From Helicobacter fennelliae (GTDB lineage Bacteria > Campylobacterota > Campylobacteria > Campylobacterales > Helicobacteraceae), in contig NZ_UGIB01000001.1 of assembly GCF_900451005.1 (NCBI RefSeq), positions 1,178,001 to 1,242,000 on the forward strand: a stretch of DNA of 64,000 nt, given 5' to 3'. The first letter of the stretch is position 1; the number at the start of each line of letters is the position of its first letter. Shown here piece by piece: positions 6,256 to 13,995 of the stretch. The notes beneath the pieces are model-generated. The model was not told where the DNA came from. It did not search any database and saw only the letters and a list, made by a program, of their open reading frames with translations. The translations under genes were made by a program, and so were the position numbers.

Positions 6256-7383
6256 CTAGTATGTTGCTTGTGTTGATTCTATATGATAGATTATCAGGCT
6301 CAATATAGTTATAGCGGCGATATTTGCCTCAAATCTAGTTCGTAAGCCTTTAACAACTATATCTTCACCTAATTTATAATTTTCCCCAACAACAATGTGT
6401 TCTTCTTCGGCTATCAAGCTTGGAGCTTCACCCCTTTGCCTTGTGGCTACGAAATTTGGTATTTGTGTGGATTGTGGAATATTTGTAGTTTGCGAATTAG
6501 AATCTGCTTTTTGCTCTGTCTCATCAGTTCTTTGGGTTTGATTTTTGGTAATATCCTGTAGTTCTTGCGTGGTAGCATCGCCACGCATTGAATTTTCTAA
6601 TAATTCCCCTCTGTTAGATTCTCTTTGTGTTCGCTCATTAGAATGTCCCATATATTGTTGTGATTGGGACTCATACGCATTTGTTGCTTCATCCACTCTA
6701 GGCAATGTTGATTGGGGCTTACTCCCATCACTTCCAACACTCCATAAGGTGTTAGGTTCGCTATGTTGGGTAGAAGTGATGCCTGCATAAACGCTTCTAT
6801 CTCCACTTCCAGCTGCTTCTCCGCTAAATAAGTCAGTCTGTCGTAATCCGCCACCTTTATTGCTTTGGGATAGAGATGTTTCGCCCACCGCAAGAGTATT
6901 ACCATTATCCATCTGTGATGATAGTTCGCTTGTATTGCCGAGTTGAGATCTTCCCACGCTAGTGGATTGAGATATTGGGGCAGAATCTGCCAATCGTCCT
7001 CTATTATCGTCCAAATCCTCCTGTCGAAATAAAACTCTATCGGTGGATTGACTAGAATCTGAGGCAGTTTTCTCTCCAATTTGCTCACTTCTATCTCCCA
7101 TATCTCCTCGTGTATGGTCATATTCCCATACCCGTCGTATCCCTCCTCCTTCACTTTCTTTAGAAATGCTTCCTGCTCTTGCTGTGTCGCCTGAAAGTTC
7201 CCTCTGCTTTTGAGGAGTTCCGCTAGTCTCTCCTTGTCCTTGAAATACTGCTCTATCTGCTCTTTGGTCTCTATATCTATTACTTGGGTTGAAGACATCA
7301 TTTTGAAGCTCTCCTTTCTCATCATAGTAGTCAAAGACACTAAAAAGAGTTGGTCCATTTTGCACTTTTTGTGTTTTTGCCAT
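6256..7383 (-). pseudogene. DarB-like helicase/methylase, N-terminal remnant, 375 aa
   Basis: The start (TLFSVFDYYDEKGELQNDVF, RYRDQRADRAVFQGQGETSG) and the long Ser/Gln/Gly-rich linker resemble the N-terminus of the very large SNF2-helicase/N6-methylase (DarB-like) proteins of conjugative elements. Residues ~335-357 (NYKLGEDIVVKG, RTRFEANIAAI) match the segment just before their methylase domain. There the similarity stops: the frame runs through about 18 unrelated residues and ends, whereas intact proteins continue for well over a thousand residues. The rest was therefore probably deleted near 6300. Family knowledge: DarB-like proteins protect incoming DNA from restriction. A 762-bp frame on the same strand overlaps the linker. 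Confidence 0.6.
6597..7358 (-). CDS. Long open frame nested in the DarB-like linker, 253 aa (uncertain)
   Basis: In a second minus-strand frame there are 762 bases without a stop, wholly inside the DarB-like remnant. The conceptual product has a balanced, protein-like composition (aromatic, Ile/Leu and Glu/Lys-rich, e.g. TIHEEIWEIEVSKLERKLPQ), whereas the DarB frame is a low-complexity Ser/Gln/Gly linker. It could be a true overlapping gene, or a by-product of codon bias in the linker. I see no known domain, and no convincing ribosome site was identified. Confidence 0.2.
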   Translation of the reverse strand: MDQLFLVSLTTMMRKESFKMMSSTQVIDIETKEQIEQYFKDKERLAELLKSRGNFQATQQEQEAFLKKVKEEGYDGYGNMTIHEEIWEIEVSKLERKLPQILVNPPIEFYFDRRIWTIIEDDWQILPQYLNPLAWEDLNSAIQANYHHRWIMVILLRWAKHLYPKAIKVADYDRLTYLAEKQLEVEIEAFMQASLLPNIANLTPYGVLEVMGVSPNQHCLEWMKQQMRMSPNHNNIWDILMSEHKENLTEGNY

Positions 7384-7410
7384 TATAACTCCTTTAAAGT
7401 AAATAAAATT

Positions 7411-7450
7411 AAATATAAGTAAATATAAGTAAATATAAGTAAATATAAGT
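7411..7450. repeat. Four tandem 10-bp repeats (AAATATAAGT)
   Basis: Four exact contiguous copies of AAATATAAGT in the 75-bp gap upstream of the DarB-like start and downstream of topB. The 10-bp period equals one helical turn, so copies face the same side of DNA. Such phased repeats suit cooperative protein binding, for example as iterons or an operator; function is inferred. Confidence 0.75.
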
Positions 7451-7458
7451 AAAATATT

Positions 7459-9462
7459 TTATTTACTTATTGTATTTAAAACAGGTTTGCCATTTTTCTC
7501 TACCGCAGTAAATTTGCAGCCATTGCTAAACTCACTGCACCCATAAAATGCACTCTTGCCACTTTTAATTCTACGTAAATGCCCTTTTTTGCATTGTGGG
7601 CATACAATCGCTCCTGAGATTTTTATCTCTAGATTTGCCTTTTTGATATTCTCAATCTCAAGCCTTACAGAATCCAATACATCACGCAAGAACTCTTCTT
7701 TACTCATCTCACCCTTTTCAATGCTTTTTTGGTATTCAAACCATAAAGCAGTCATATCAGGGTTTGAGAGCATAGGACTTACGCATTTAATCAAATCACG
7801 TCCTAGTTGAGTGGATTTGATACTTTGCTTTTTATCACTGCTGCAAGTGATAAAGCCTTGTGTGATAAGCTTGTCTATCATTTCACTTCGTGTTGCAGGT
7901 GTGCCAATTCCACCACTTTCGCCTTTCTTATCTTTATCTTTTTCCACAAGAAGCTTTTTAATTTTTTCATTTTTGACATATTTTGCGACTTGATTGAGGT
8001 CTTTTAAAAGTGTGGTCATTGTGTATTGTGGCAGTGGCTTTGTTTGGAGTGTCTTTATCTCGCTAGATTGCAAAGTAGCGGTATTACTTGTGATGTTTTC
8101 TAAATCTAGCTCTATTTCACTCTCTTCCTCACTAGATTCAGTAAAGATAGCCTTAAAGCCGCTTTTTGTAGTTTTAGAAGCACTTGTGTTAAACTTTATG
8201 CCACTATATTCTAGCTCTACACTATATGCGATATACTCCCTTGCTTCATAAAACTGCATAGCAAAACGTTTAGCTATCAGCATATAAATGTTCTTTTCTG
8301 CTTCACTTAATCCTGAAAAATCAAACTTGCTATTGAGCGGAATTATTCCATAGTGAGCAGAGAGATTTTTATCGTTAAATGCTTTGCTTTTAATGCTTAG
8401 ATTGGCTTTGCTTAAAAAGTCTTGTTCGCCTATGTTTGCTTTTAATGCTTCTAAAATTCCTTTACTTTGCTCATAAATCTTTTCAGGCAGATATTGGCAA
8501 TCGCTTCTGTTGTAGCTTATGGCTTTATATTTTTCTCGCAGTGTTTGTGTATAGGTTAATGTATCTTTTGGAGAATAGCCATAGAGCTTTGCCGCTTCAG
8601 TTTGCAAAATCAAAAGATTATAGGGCAGAGGAGGATTTTCTTTTTTTGGTGTTTTGTTAATCTTAATATTGAATTGCTTAGATTCTGTAGCTGCCTTTAT
8701 GTTTTCAATTTCAGCTTTAACTAAAATTTTTTGTTCCGTCTTTAGATTGGCTTTAATCTTTAAAGAATCTACTACAAACTCACCACTCAAACTATAATAA
8801 TCTATGCTTTTAAAATTCTCATTTTGTAAATCTCTTTCTACAATGAGGCTTAAAATAGGTGTCATCACACGACCAACCCTTAGTGTAGTATTGCCTCCCT
8901 TAGCACGATAGGCACAAGTGTATGCTCTTGTAAGGTTTATACCTACAATCCAATCTGCAATACTTCTAGCAAAGCCTCTATCGCTCATTGTTTTAAACTC
9001 AGCATTAGGTCTTGCTTTTTGAATCTCCTCACGCACTGCTTCAGGCGTGATGTCATTGATTAACACACGTTTTATAGGCTTTGTGTTTTTAGCATAGTCT
9101 AAAATCTCATCAACAAGAATCTGTCCCTCATCATCAGCATCACCGCAGTGCATAATCTGCGTTATTTCTTTTTTATTGATTAGCTTGATTATTTCTTTAA
9201 GTTGTTCTTTGGTCTGCTCTTTTGGTTTGTGTTTGTATGTATCTATCTTAAATGGCAAGTGTTCTATTTGCCATTTCTGCCACTCTTTATTGTAATCGTG
9301 AGGCTCACAAAGCTCTAATAGATGACCAAAGCTCCAAGTTATATAGTCATCGCCTTTTGTGTAATATCCAATACCTTTATTTGAATGGCTCTCAAATTTG
9401 CCATTTAAGGCAGATACAATTGCTTTTGCCAAATCTGGTTTTTCTGCTATAAAAAGTCTCAT
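7459..9462 (-). CDS. topB: DNA topoisomerase III (type IA), mobile-element encoded, 667 aa
   Basis: Type IA topoisomerase. A Toprim domain starts at the N-terminus (RLFIAEKPDLAKAI) with the acidic cluster GDADDEGQ at ~107-114. The catalytic tyrosine lies in ISYNRSDCQYLP (Tyr317), as in TopB-type enzymes. A single C-terminal zinc ribbon (CPQCKKGHL, then GCSEFSNGCKF) ends the protein. The start is placed at ATG 9462 because the Toprim fold begins there and AAGGAGAG lies five bases upstream; the frame extends 35 codons further but those have no match. Conjugative islands often carry such an enzyme to decatenate or process transfer intermediates. Confidence 0.88.
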   Translation of the reverse strand: MRLFIAEKPDLAKAIVSALNGKFESHSNKGIGYYTKGDDYITWSFGHLLELCEPHDYNKEWQKWQIEHLPFKIDTYKHKPKEQTKEQLKEIIKLINKKEITQIMHCGDADDEGQILVDEILDYAKNTKPIKRVLINDITPEAVREEIQKARPNAEFKTMSDRGFARSIADWIVGINLTRAYTCAYRAKGGNTTLRVGRVMTPILSLIVERDLQNENFKSIDYYSLSGEFVVDSLKIKANLKTEQKILVKAEIENIKAATESKQFNIKINKTPKKENPPLPYNLLILQTEAAKLYGYSPKDTLTYTQTLREKYKAISYNRSDCQYLPEKIYEQSKGILEALKANIGEQDFLSKANLSIKSKAFNDKNLSAHYGIIPLNSKFDFSGLSEAEKNIYMLIAKRFAMQFYEAREYIAYSVELEYSGIKFNTSASKTTKSGFKAIFTESSEEESEIELDLENITSNTATLQSSEIKTLQTKPLPQYTMTTLLKDLNQVAKYVKNEKIKKLLVEKDKDKKGESGGIGTPATRSEMIDKLITQGFITCSSDKKQSIKSTQLGRDLIKCVSPMLSNPDMTALWFEYQKSIEKGEMSKEEFLRDVLDSVRLEIENIKKANLEIKISGAIVCPQCKKGHLRRIKSGKSAFYGCSEFSNGCKFTAVEKNGKPVLNTISK

Positions 9463-9496
9463 TTGCTCTCCTTTTGTGTGATTAAATTTGCACATT

Positions 9497-10228
9497 TCAT
9501 CTATCTTTTCCTTTGTCAATAGATTGTTCTTTAGCGTTTGTGTTAGGTATAAAGCCTTTTTGTACAAACTTTTCTATCTTTTGCTTCATTTTGACAATGG
9601 CAGATTCTGAAACATTAGGCAAGGTTACATTTGTATTTTTATTATTTTGTGCTATAGTTTCGTTAGCAGAGCCACGAAAATCGGGGTCATTAAAATAGGT
9701 AGCAGAGCTGACCCTGTCTGCTTGCCTCTGCGTTCTTTCCCCTCTTTCTGTTTTACTATGGGCTGTTAAAAGCCTATTGATTTCCTTATCATCTTTGATA
9801 TACTCTCTGCTTCCATAAGCCAAAACACTTTCATCATTTGCTTTTACTTTCCAAGTGTGGTCATTAATTTCTGCGTTATATTCCGCTTCCACATTCTTAG
9901 CTACTTTAGGATAAGGGAGCATTTCTTCTGTGGTTACCATTCCTCTTAATGCTGGATTATCAAGATGTTTGTGTATTTCTTTTTCCATAAACTCCCTATC
10001 TACAACCACATCTCCAACATTGCTTCTTACAATAGTGCTGGGCTTATCATTCTCTAGCACTTTATACATCTTGCTGCTTTCTTTTTTGGATTCTCTCTCC
10101 CAAGCAATGTCTTTAAGATTTTGGATTCTTTCTTTGATAGATTGAATAATCTCTTTAGTAGAATCTTCTAGTCTTTTGACTTCATTTTCTAAAGCTAGGA
10201 TTTCTTGTTCTAATTCTTTATCACTCAT
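9497..10228 (-). CDS. Element protein, 243 aa, possible BECR-fold nuclease domain with shared C-terminal tail
   Basis: An N-terminal coiled coil (~1-50) is followed by a middle region with HTWKVKANDESVLAYGSREY, then RLLTAHSKT. This resembles barnase/EndoU-like (BECR) domains of phage and conjugative-element polyvalent proteins, which are injected with DNA. The last ~50 residues (VSESAIVKMKQKIEKFVQKG, EQSIDKGKDR) are nearly repeated in an orphan fragment at 10803-10988 and partly in VapD at 11551-12000. It lies nine bases after the 189-aa gene and just before topB in the same run. The nuclease assignment is tentative. Confidence 0.5.
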   Translation of the reverse strand: MSDKELEQEILALENEVKRLEDSTKEIIQSIKERIQNLKDIAWERESKKESSKMYKVLENDKPSTIVRSNVGDVVVDREFMEKEIHKHLDNPALRGMVTTEEMLPYPKVAKNVEAEYNAEINDHTWKVKANDESVLAYGSREYIKDDKEINRLLTAHSKTERGERTQRQADRVSSATYFNDPDFRGSANETIAQNNKNTNVTLPNVSESAIVKMKQKIEKFVQKGFIPNTNAKEQSIDKGKDR

Positions 10229-10236
10229 TGCTGTTT

Positions 10237-10806
10237 TTATCCTACCAACTTCTTTATTAGCTCTTTAAGTTCTAATAGCTCTTCTTTACCTTTTGTTTCT
10301 TTGATTTCATATCCTCCCTTTACAAGCTCATCATTCAAATGAAGCTTATATTCATCTTTTAATAGAGCATTCAGTGCGTCTAAAATCTCTTTAGAAAGAA
10401 TTGAGCTTTCTTTATAGACTTCCTTGATAGAATCATTATTTTCCTTAATGCTCTCATCGCTGCTTATGTAGCTCTTAATGCAATCTTCATTGACTTCTTT
10501 ATTGTTAATAGCAAGCTTATAATCTTCCATAGTGCTTGCTTTGATTTCCTCTTTGTTAGGCTTATCTCTATAAAGCTCATCTAAAATGGCATTTACCAAA
10601 GGCATTTTGACTTTTGAGCTTTGCGTTTCTCCTTGTTTGTTGATAATATTGCAAGCACTTGCTATTTCTTCTTTAAGATTTTCTTCTCTATCTTTTTTAA
10701 GCACTTCTAGTTTTGCTCTCTCTTTATAGAGATTGCTTAGCTTTGCATAGAGACCTTTAAGCTCTTTTTGCTCTTCTTGGTTTAAGTTGATTGTATTGTT
10801 ATTCAT
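10237..10806 (-). CDS. Hypothetical coiled-coil protein, 189 aa
   Basis: Highly charged and helical throughout. A coiled coil spans roughly residues 8-55 (KELKGLYAKLSNLYKERAKL) and acidic helices fill the C-terminal half (LLELKELIKKLVG at the end). No cysteines, signal peptide or membrane segment. Its ATG overlaps the stop of the orphan tail fragment (ATGA), and AAAGGAGGG precedes it, a strong ribosome site. Function unknown. It is flanked on both sides by copies of the same tail-coding sequence. Confidence 0.5.
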   Translation of the reverse strand: MNNNTINLNQEEQKELKGLYAKLSNLYKERAKLEVLKKDREENLKEEIASACNIINKQGETQSSKVKMPLVNAILDELYRDKPNKEEIKASTMEDYKLAINNKEVNEDCIKSYISSDESIKENNDSIKEVYKESSILSKEILDALNALLKDEYKLHLNDELVKGGYEIKETKGKEELLELKELIKKLVG

Positions 10807-10988
10807 AGTCGCCCTCCTTTGTCAATAGATTGTTCTTTAGTCTTTGTGTTAGACATAAAACCTTTTTGTGCAAATGCATCTATTTTTTGCTGCATTCTTT
10901 TAAGTGCAGATTCTGAAACTTTTGTGAGATTGGTTTTGTTTTCTAATGGTTGAGATAAATATTCTTCGTTTTTAGTTCCATAACTTAT
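10803..10988 (-). pseudogene. Orphan copy of the tail module shared with the 243-aa protein
   Basis: Translating from an in-frame stop at 10989-10991 down to the TGA at 10803 gives about 60 residues, including VSESALKRMQQKIDAFAQKG and KEQSIDKGGRL. These match the C-terminus of the 243-aa protein at 9497-10228. The DNA is also clearly related (roughly 80% by eye between 9512-9637 and 10817-10940). The body of the gene is missing, so this is a 5'-truncated paralogue or a stored tail cassette. It ends in ATGA overlap with the 189-aa gene, so its ribosome site still serves that gene. Confidence 0.7.
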
Positions 10989-11009
10989 CTAGCTTTAGGA
11001 GCAATCATA

Positions 11010-11369
11010 ATGAAAAAAATCTTAACATTTGCCACAATACTTGGATTGATACTTACATTAAGCGGTTGCGGAGATTCGCCAAGAAGCATAGAAGATCTAC
11101 AAAAGCTTTCAAAGGCTGAGCTTAAGTCGATGGGTGAAGAGTGCTTAGGCTTTTATTATGGTACGGGTTTTAAATCAAAAAAAGAAGCAGAGGAACAATG
11201 GGGGGAGATAGAGAAGATAGCCGCAAATATTAGTCAATTTCGTGGAAAAGAGTTACGTAGTGCCAAAAGTTTTTCGTATAAGAGTGTAACCGATGACGAA
11301 TTTGCTAAATTTGGCAATGGCAACGAATTTTTTAAAAAAATCATAGAATGCGGTAGATTGCCGAAATAA
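11010..11369 (+). CDS. Small lipoprotein, 119 aa
   Basis: A typical lipoprotein signal (MKKILTFATILGLILTLSGC) ends in the lipobox LSGC with Cys20 as the lipidated residue. The mature ~100 residues are charged and contain two more cysteines (GEECLGF; IIECGR) that might pair. It is one of the few plus-strand genes in this part of the element, has AGGAG upstream, and stands alone between minus-strand runs. Conjugative elements often carry surface-exclusion lipoproteins at such isolated positions, but I see no EexN signature. Function unknown. Confidence 0.65.
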   Translation: MKKILTFATILGLILTLSGCGDSPRSIEDLQKLSKAELKSMGEECLGFYYGTGFKSKKEAEEQWGEIEKIAANISQFRGKELRSAKSFSYKSVTDDEFAKFGNGNEFFKKIIECGRLPK

Positions 11370-11550
11370 TAGCGGAAGCAAAAACAATGGGAGCAGATAT
11401 AACGTGTCAGAAAAATACAAAAATGTAGGCAAAGATAAAGAATAAAAAACATTTAAATTAAAACATTATATTTACTTATAAATACAATATTTTAAAATAA
11501 ACTTTCCGCCCTTTCCACGATTTATCAGAATCTGATAGCAACAAATAATC

Positions 11551-12000
11551 TCACCGCTCAATGTCTTTCTTAGTTGCTTTTATAGAATCTTTATTTAGAT
11601 TCTGTGATTTAGCCATATTATCTATTTTTTGCTGCATTCTCTTAATGGCTAAGTCTTGTTTGCCTTCCAGCCTTAAATCTTGTGCGATAAATTTATCTTG
11701 TAATTGTTGTGTGTAGTCAATCATTACAGGTTGGTCATAGCCTCTTATACTTTTGACACATTGAGGTAGCCAAGTGAGTGTATCACTCATTTTCAAAATT
11801 AATACGCCCAATTCATCATCATTAAACTTGGTTGTAGAATCATACACAGAGCCTTGCGTGTGCTCAAAATGATGTTTATGCAAAAAACTGCCTATATCAT
11901 TATAGGCGTTATGCCAATCACCCTTAGTATAATGCTCTTGTAAGACTTTGGTATCTAAGTCAAAGGCTATGGATTTAAGCTTTTTCTCACTCACGCCCAA
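11551..12000 (-). CDS. vapD: VapD-family ribonuclease with extra C-terminal tail, 149 aa
   Basis: Residues ~10-105 match VapD (KSIAFDLDTKVLQEHY, AYNDIGSFLHKHHFEHTQGS), including the Asp in AFDLD and the TQGSVY motif. H. pylori VapD (about 94 aa) is a Cas2-fold endoribonuclease. Here the protein is about 45 residues longer, ending in LAIKRMQQKIDNMAKSQN...KKDIER, a tail shared with the 243-aa protein and the orphan fragment nearby. It overlaps the upstream 116-aa gene by ten bases, an arrangement typical of toxin-antitoxin pairs. It could act as toxin within the cell, or be carried to recipients if the tail is a transfer signal; the latter is speculation. Confidence 0.75.
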   Translation of the reverse strand: MGVSEKKLKSIAFDLDTKVLQEHYTKGDWHNAYNDIGSFLHKHHFEHTQGSVYDSTTKFNDDELGVLILKMSDTLTWLPQCVKSIRGYDQPVMIDYTQQLQDKFIAQDLRLEGKQDLAIKRMQQKIDNMAKSQNLNKDSIKATKKDIER

Positions 12001-12341
12001 ACACCTATTTTTTCCTTTTTAAGCAATGCAATCATATCCCCCACATAGTTTTCATTATTGCTATCCCCTAGCCATTCCCAGCTTTTGACATTTGTAGTGA
12101 ACCAATCACATTTTGATAAGCAATTAAACACTAAAATCCCCAAATGTGCTTGAGCATTCTTTTCCCCTCTAAACTCATAGTGATTCTTAGAGACTTTTGT
12201 TAGCCCAGCTCTTTTTGTGGCAAACTCCTCTATCTTTGTATACATCATATCAAGGTCATATATGTTCTCTCTTAAGATTTTCTCCTCGTCAAGTTCAAAT
12301 CGTGTGCCAAATATTGCCTTTTGTGTCGCAGGTGCTGTCAT
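11991..12341 (-). CDS. VapD-partner protein, possible antitoxin, 116 aa
   Basis: Precedes vapD and overlaps it by ten bases. Its pattern resembles VapD itself: a first strand (KAIFGTRFELDEEK), an amphipathic helix (MYTKIEEFATKRAGL), a central strand, and a helix ending in NCLSKCDWFTTNVKSWEWL, which parallels the L...WF..SV..I segment of VapD. It may be a degenerate VapD paralogue that forms a heterodimer and restrains the enzyme; that is inference. It starts 44 bp after the repA-like stop and probably belongs to the same transcript. Confidence 0.55.
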   Translation of the reverse strand: MTAPATQKAIFGTRFELDEEKILRENIYDLDMMYTKIEEFATKRAGLTKVSKNHYEFRGEKNAQAHLGILVFNCLSKCDWFTTNVKSWEWLGDSNNENYVGDMIALLKKEKIGVWA

Positions 12342-12385
12342 AAGTTCTCCTCATAATTTCAAAATATATAGGCAATTATAGCAAA

Positions 12386-13702
12386 TTAACCCACCATTAT
12401 TTCACTATTCATACTTTTATTGGAATCTAGCAGTGGCAAATATATTTTAGTAATACCATAACCACTTTTTCTATATGTCTTTTCTGCCCTATAAAATACT
12501 CCATCATACTTATCAAGTAGCTTCCATAATGAATTTTTGCCCACGATTTCTAAGTTGTTTGTCGCCTTTTTGCAAACTAGCTCTGCTAAATCTTTTTGTG
12601 CAATTCCATTTTTAGATTCCGTGATGACTGCTTTAATGAGATTGAGCGTATTTTCTATTTTAGTTTCAATTTTATTTGATGTTTTAGATTCTATGGCAGT
12701 ATTAAGTGGAGTGTAGATTTTTCGCACACCACCACCTTTTGGCGTGAAAGTATGGATTTTAAAGAGTTTGTTTTCAAATTCAGCAAGTAAATTCCATAAT
12801 GAATTTTTACCTACAATCTCATAGTAATTTGCATTTGCAATCTTTACTATTTGTCTCGCTAAATCACTTTGAATAATGCCATTTGGATTAGCATTAATAA
12901 CTTCTTGAGCAAGTTCAAGTGTTATTTGCTGCTTTTGACTTAGTCCTATCCTAATATCATCACGAAAAAATATCGTATGTGTCTTATTATCTATAATTGC
13001 TCTTTGTGCTTTTGTATCTAACCTATATTTTTGTGGCTCTAAATCTAGGCTAAGAGTTTTGGAGTTACTATTTTGAATAAAGGATTTTGATACATACCAC
13101 GCTTCATCTACGCTATCTATAAAGGCTGTTGCACCTTTATACATCTTATTATTCTCTTCACCATATTGTTTTGGTTGATGGTGCAAGAAAATAATAGTCG
13201 CTCCTTTGCTTCTAAGTTTTTGCAATCTTTGCAGATAGCGAGTTACCTTGATGTCATCTTTAATATCAAAATTAATAAAGTTGCGAATGCTATCTATGAT
13301 AAGCACGACATTTTCTAGGTTGTATTCTTTGAGTTTATTAAAGATACTAAAATATTTATGAGGATTTACAAAGTAATACTCCAGCTTTGCACCGCTAGAT
13401 TCTACAATCTCATTTAACCCGCGTGCAGTTAATGCAGCTTCACTATTATCGCCATCTAGGTAAATGACTTTTGATACATTTGGCTTTTTAGCTAAAAAAT
13501 AGGCTAATTCAAGTGATAAAAGTGATTTGCCCACTCCTGCAGAGGCATAAACCATATTTAAACTGCCGCGCATTAAAAAGTTATCTATTAACCATTTTGA
13601 CCTTTCTGTTGCCTGAGCCATATATTCCTTATTAGCCAACTTGGCACAATTGCTAAATATTCCATTTACCAGAGGTAAATTTTCTACTTTTTCTGTTTTC
13701 AT
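12386..13702 (-). CDS. RepA-like hexameric helicase (RecA-fold ATPase), 438 aa
   Basis: A RecA/DnaB-type ATPase core fills residues ~35-240: Walker A ASAGVGKS (53-60), a DGDNSEAA segment, Walker B VVLIIDSIRN and the sensor strand TIIFLHHQPK. This matches the AAA_25/RSF1010-RepA helicase group used by plasmids and islands to unwind their origins. The C-terminal third holds two copies of a ~65-residue winged-helix-like unit, each with (E)IVGKNSLW(N/K)LL followed by a KIY(T/L)PL end, possibly for DNA binding. It would replicate the excised element. The stop of the preceding frameshifted gene overlaps its start (CAATGA). Confidence 0.75.
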   Translation of the reverse strand: MKTEKVENLPLVNGIFSNCAKLANKEYMAQATERSKWLIDNFLMRGSLNMVYASAGVGKSLLSLELAYFLAKKPNVSKVIYLDGDNSEAALTARGLNEIVESSGAKLEYYFVNPHKYFSIFNKLKEYNLENVVLIIDSIRNFINFDIKDDIKVTRYLQRLQKLRSKGATIIFLHHQPKQYGEENNKMYKGATAFIDSVDEAWYVSKSFIQNSNSKTLSLDLEPQKYRLDTKAQRAIIDNKTHTIFFRDDIRIGLSQKQQITLELAQEVINANPNGIIQSDLARQIVKIANANYYEIVGKNSLWNLLAEFENKLFKIHTFTPKGGGVRKIYTPLNTAIESKTSNKIETKIENTLNLIKAVITESKNGIAQKDLAELVCKKATNNLEIVGKNSLWKLLDKYDGVFYRAEKTYRKSGYGITKIYLPLLDSNKSMNSEIMVG

Positions 13703-13994
13703 TGTATCTCCTTTATATTGAAATTCATATCTATTTGCTCTTTACCAAATAGCTCAATCTCTTGTGGATTCTCTGCTTGGATAGTAAATTTCTCTTTTGC
13801 CTTTAGATTGAGTGATTCTCTTATTTGAAAATCATCTAGCATATAGAGGATTCTTTTTTATCTCTTGACAAGAATAGATGAATTGTTGCTATTCTCTTAT
13901 TTTTAGTATCAAGTAAATCCCAAATTTTAAAGGATTTTGTATCCTTTGCCATCAAGAATCCTACACATTCTTGTTTTTCATTGTAGATTTTCAT
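13699..13994 (-). pseudogene. Small element gene with -1 frameshift in an A6 run (~98 aa if restored)
   Basis: From ATG 13994 (GGGAG upstream, one base after the YopX stop) the frame reads MKIYNEKQECVGFLMAK...IHLFLSRDKK and stops at 13836. In the -1 frame the coding continues from the AAAAAA run at about 13855 as RILYMLDDFQIRESLNLKAK...EIELFGK, ending in TGA at 13699, which overlaps repA. Adding one A to the run would give a continuous ~98-residue protein. The product is not recognised. The loss may be real decay, slippage or a sequencing error; the integrase of this element shows the same defect. Confidence 0.6.
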
Positions 13995-13995
13995 T

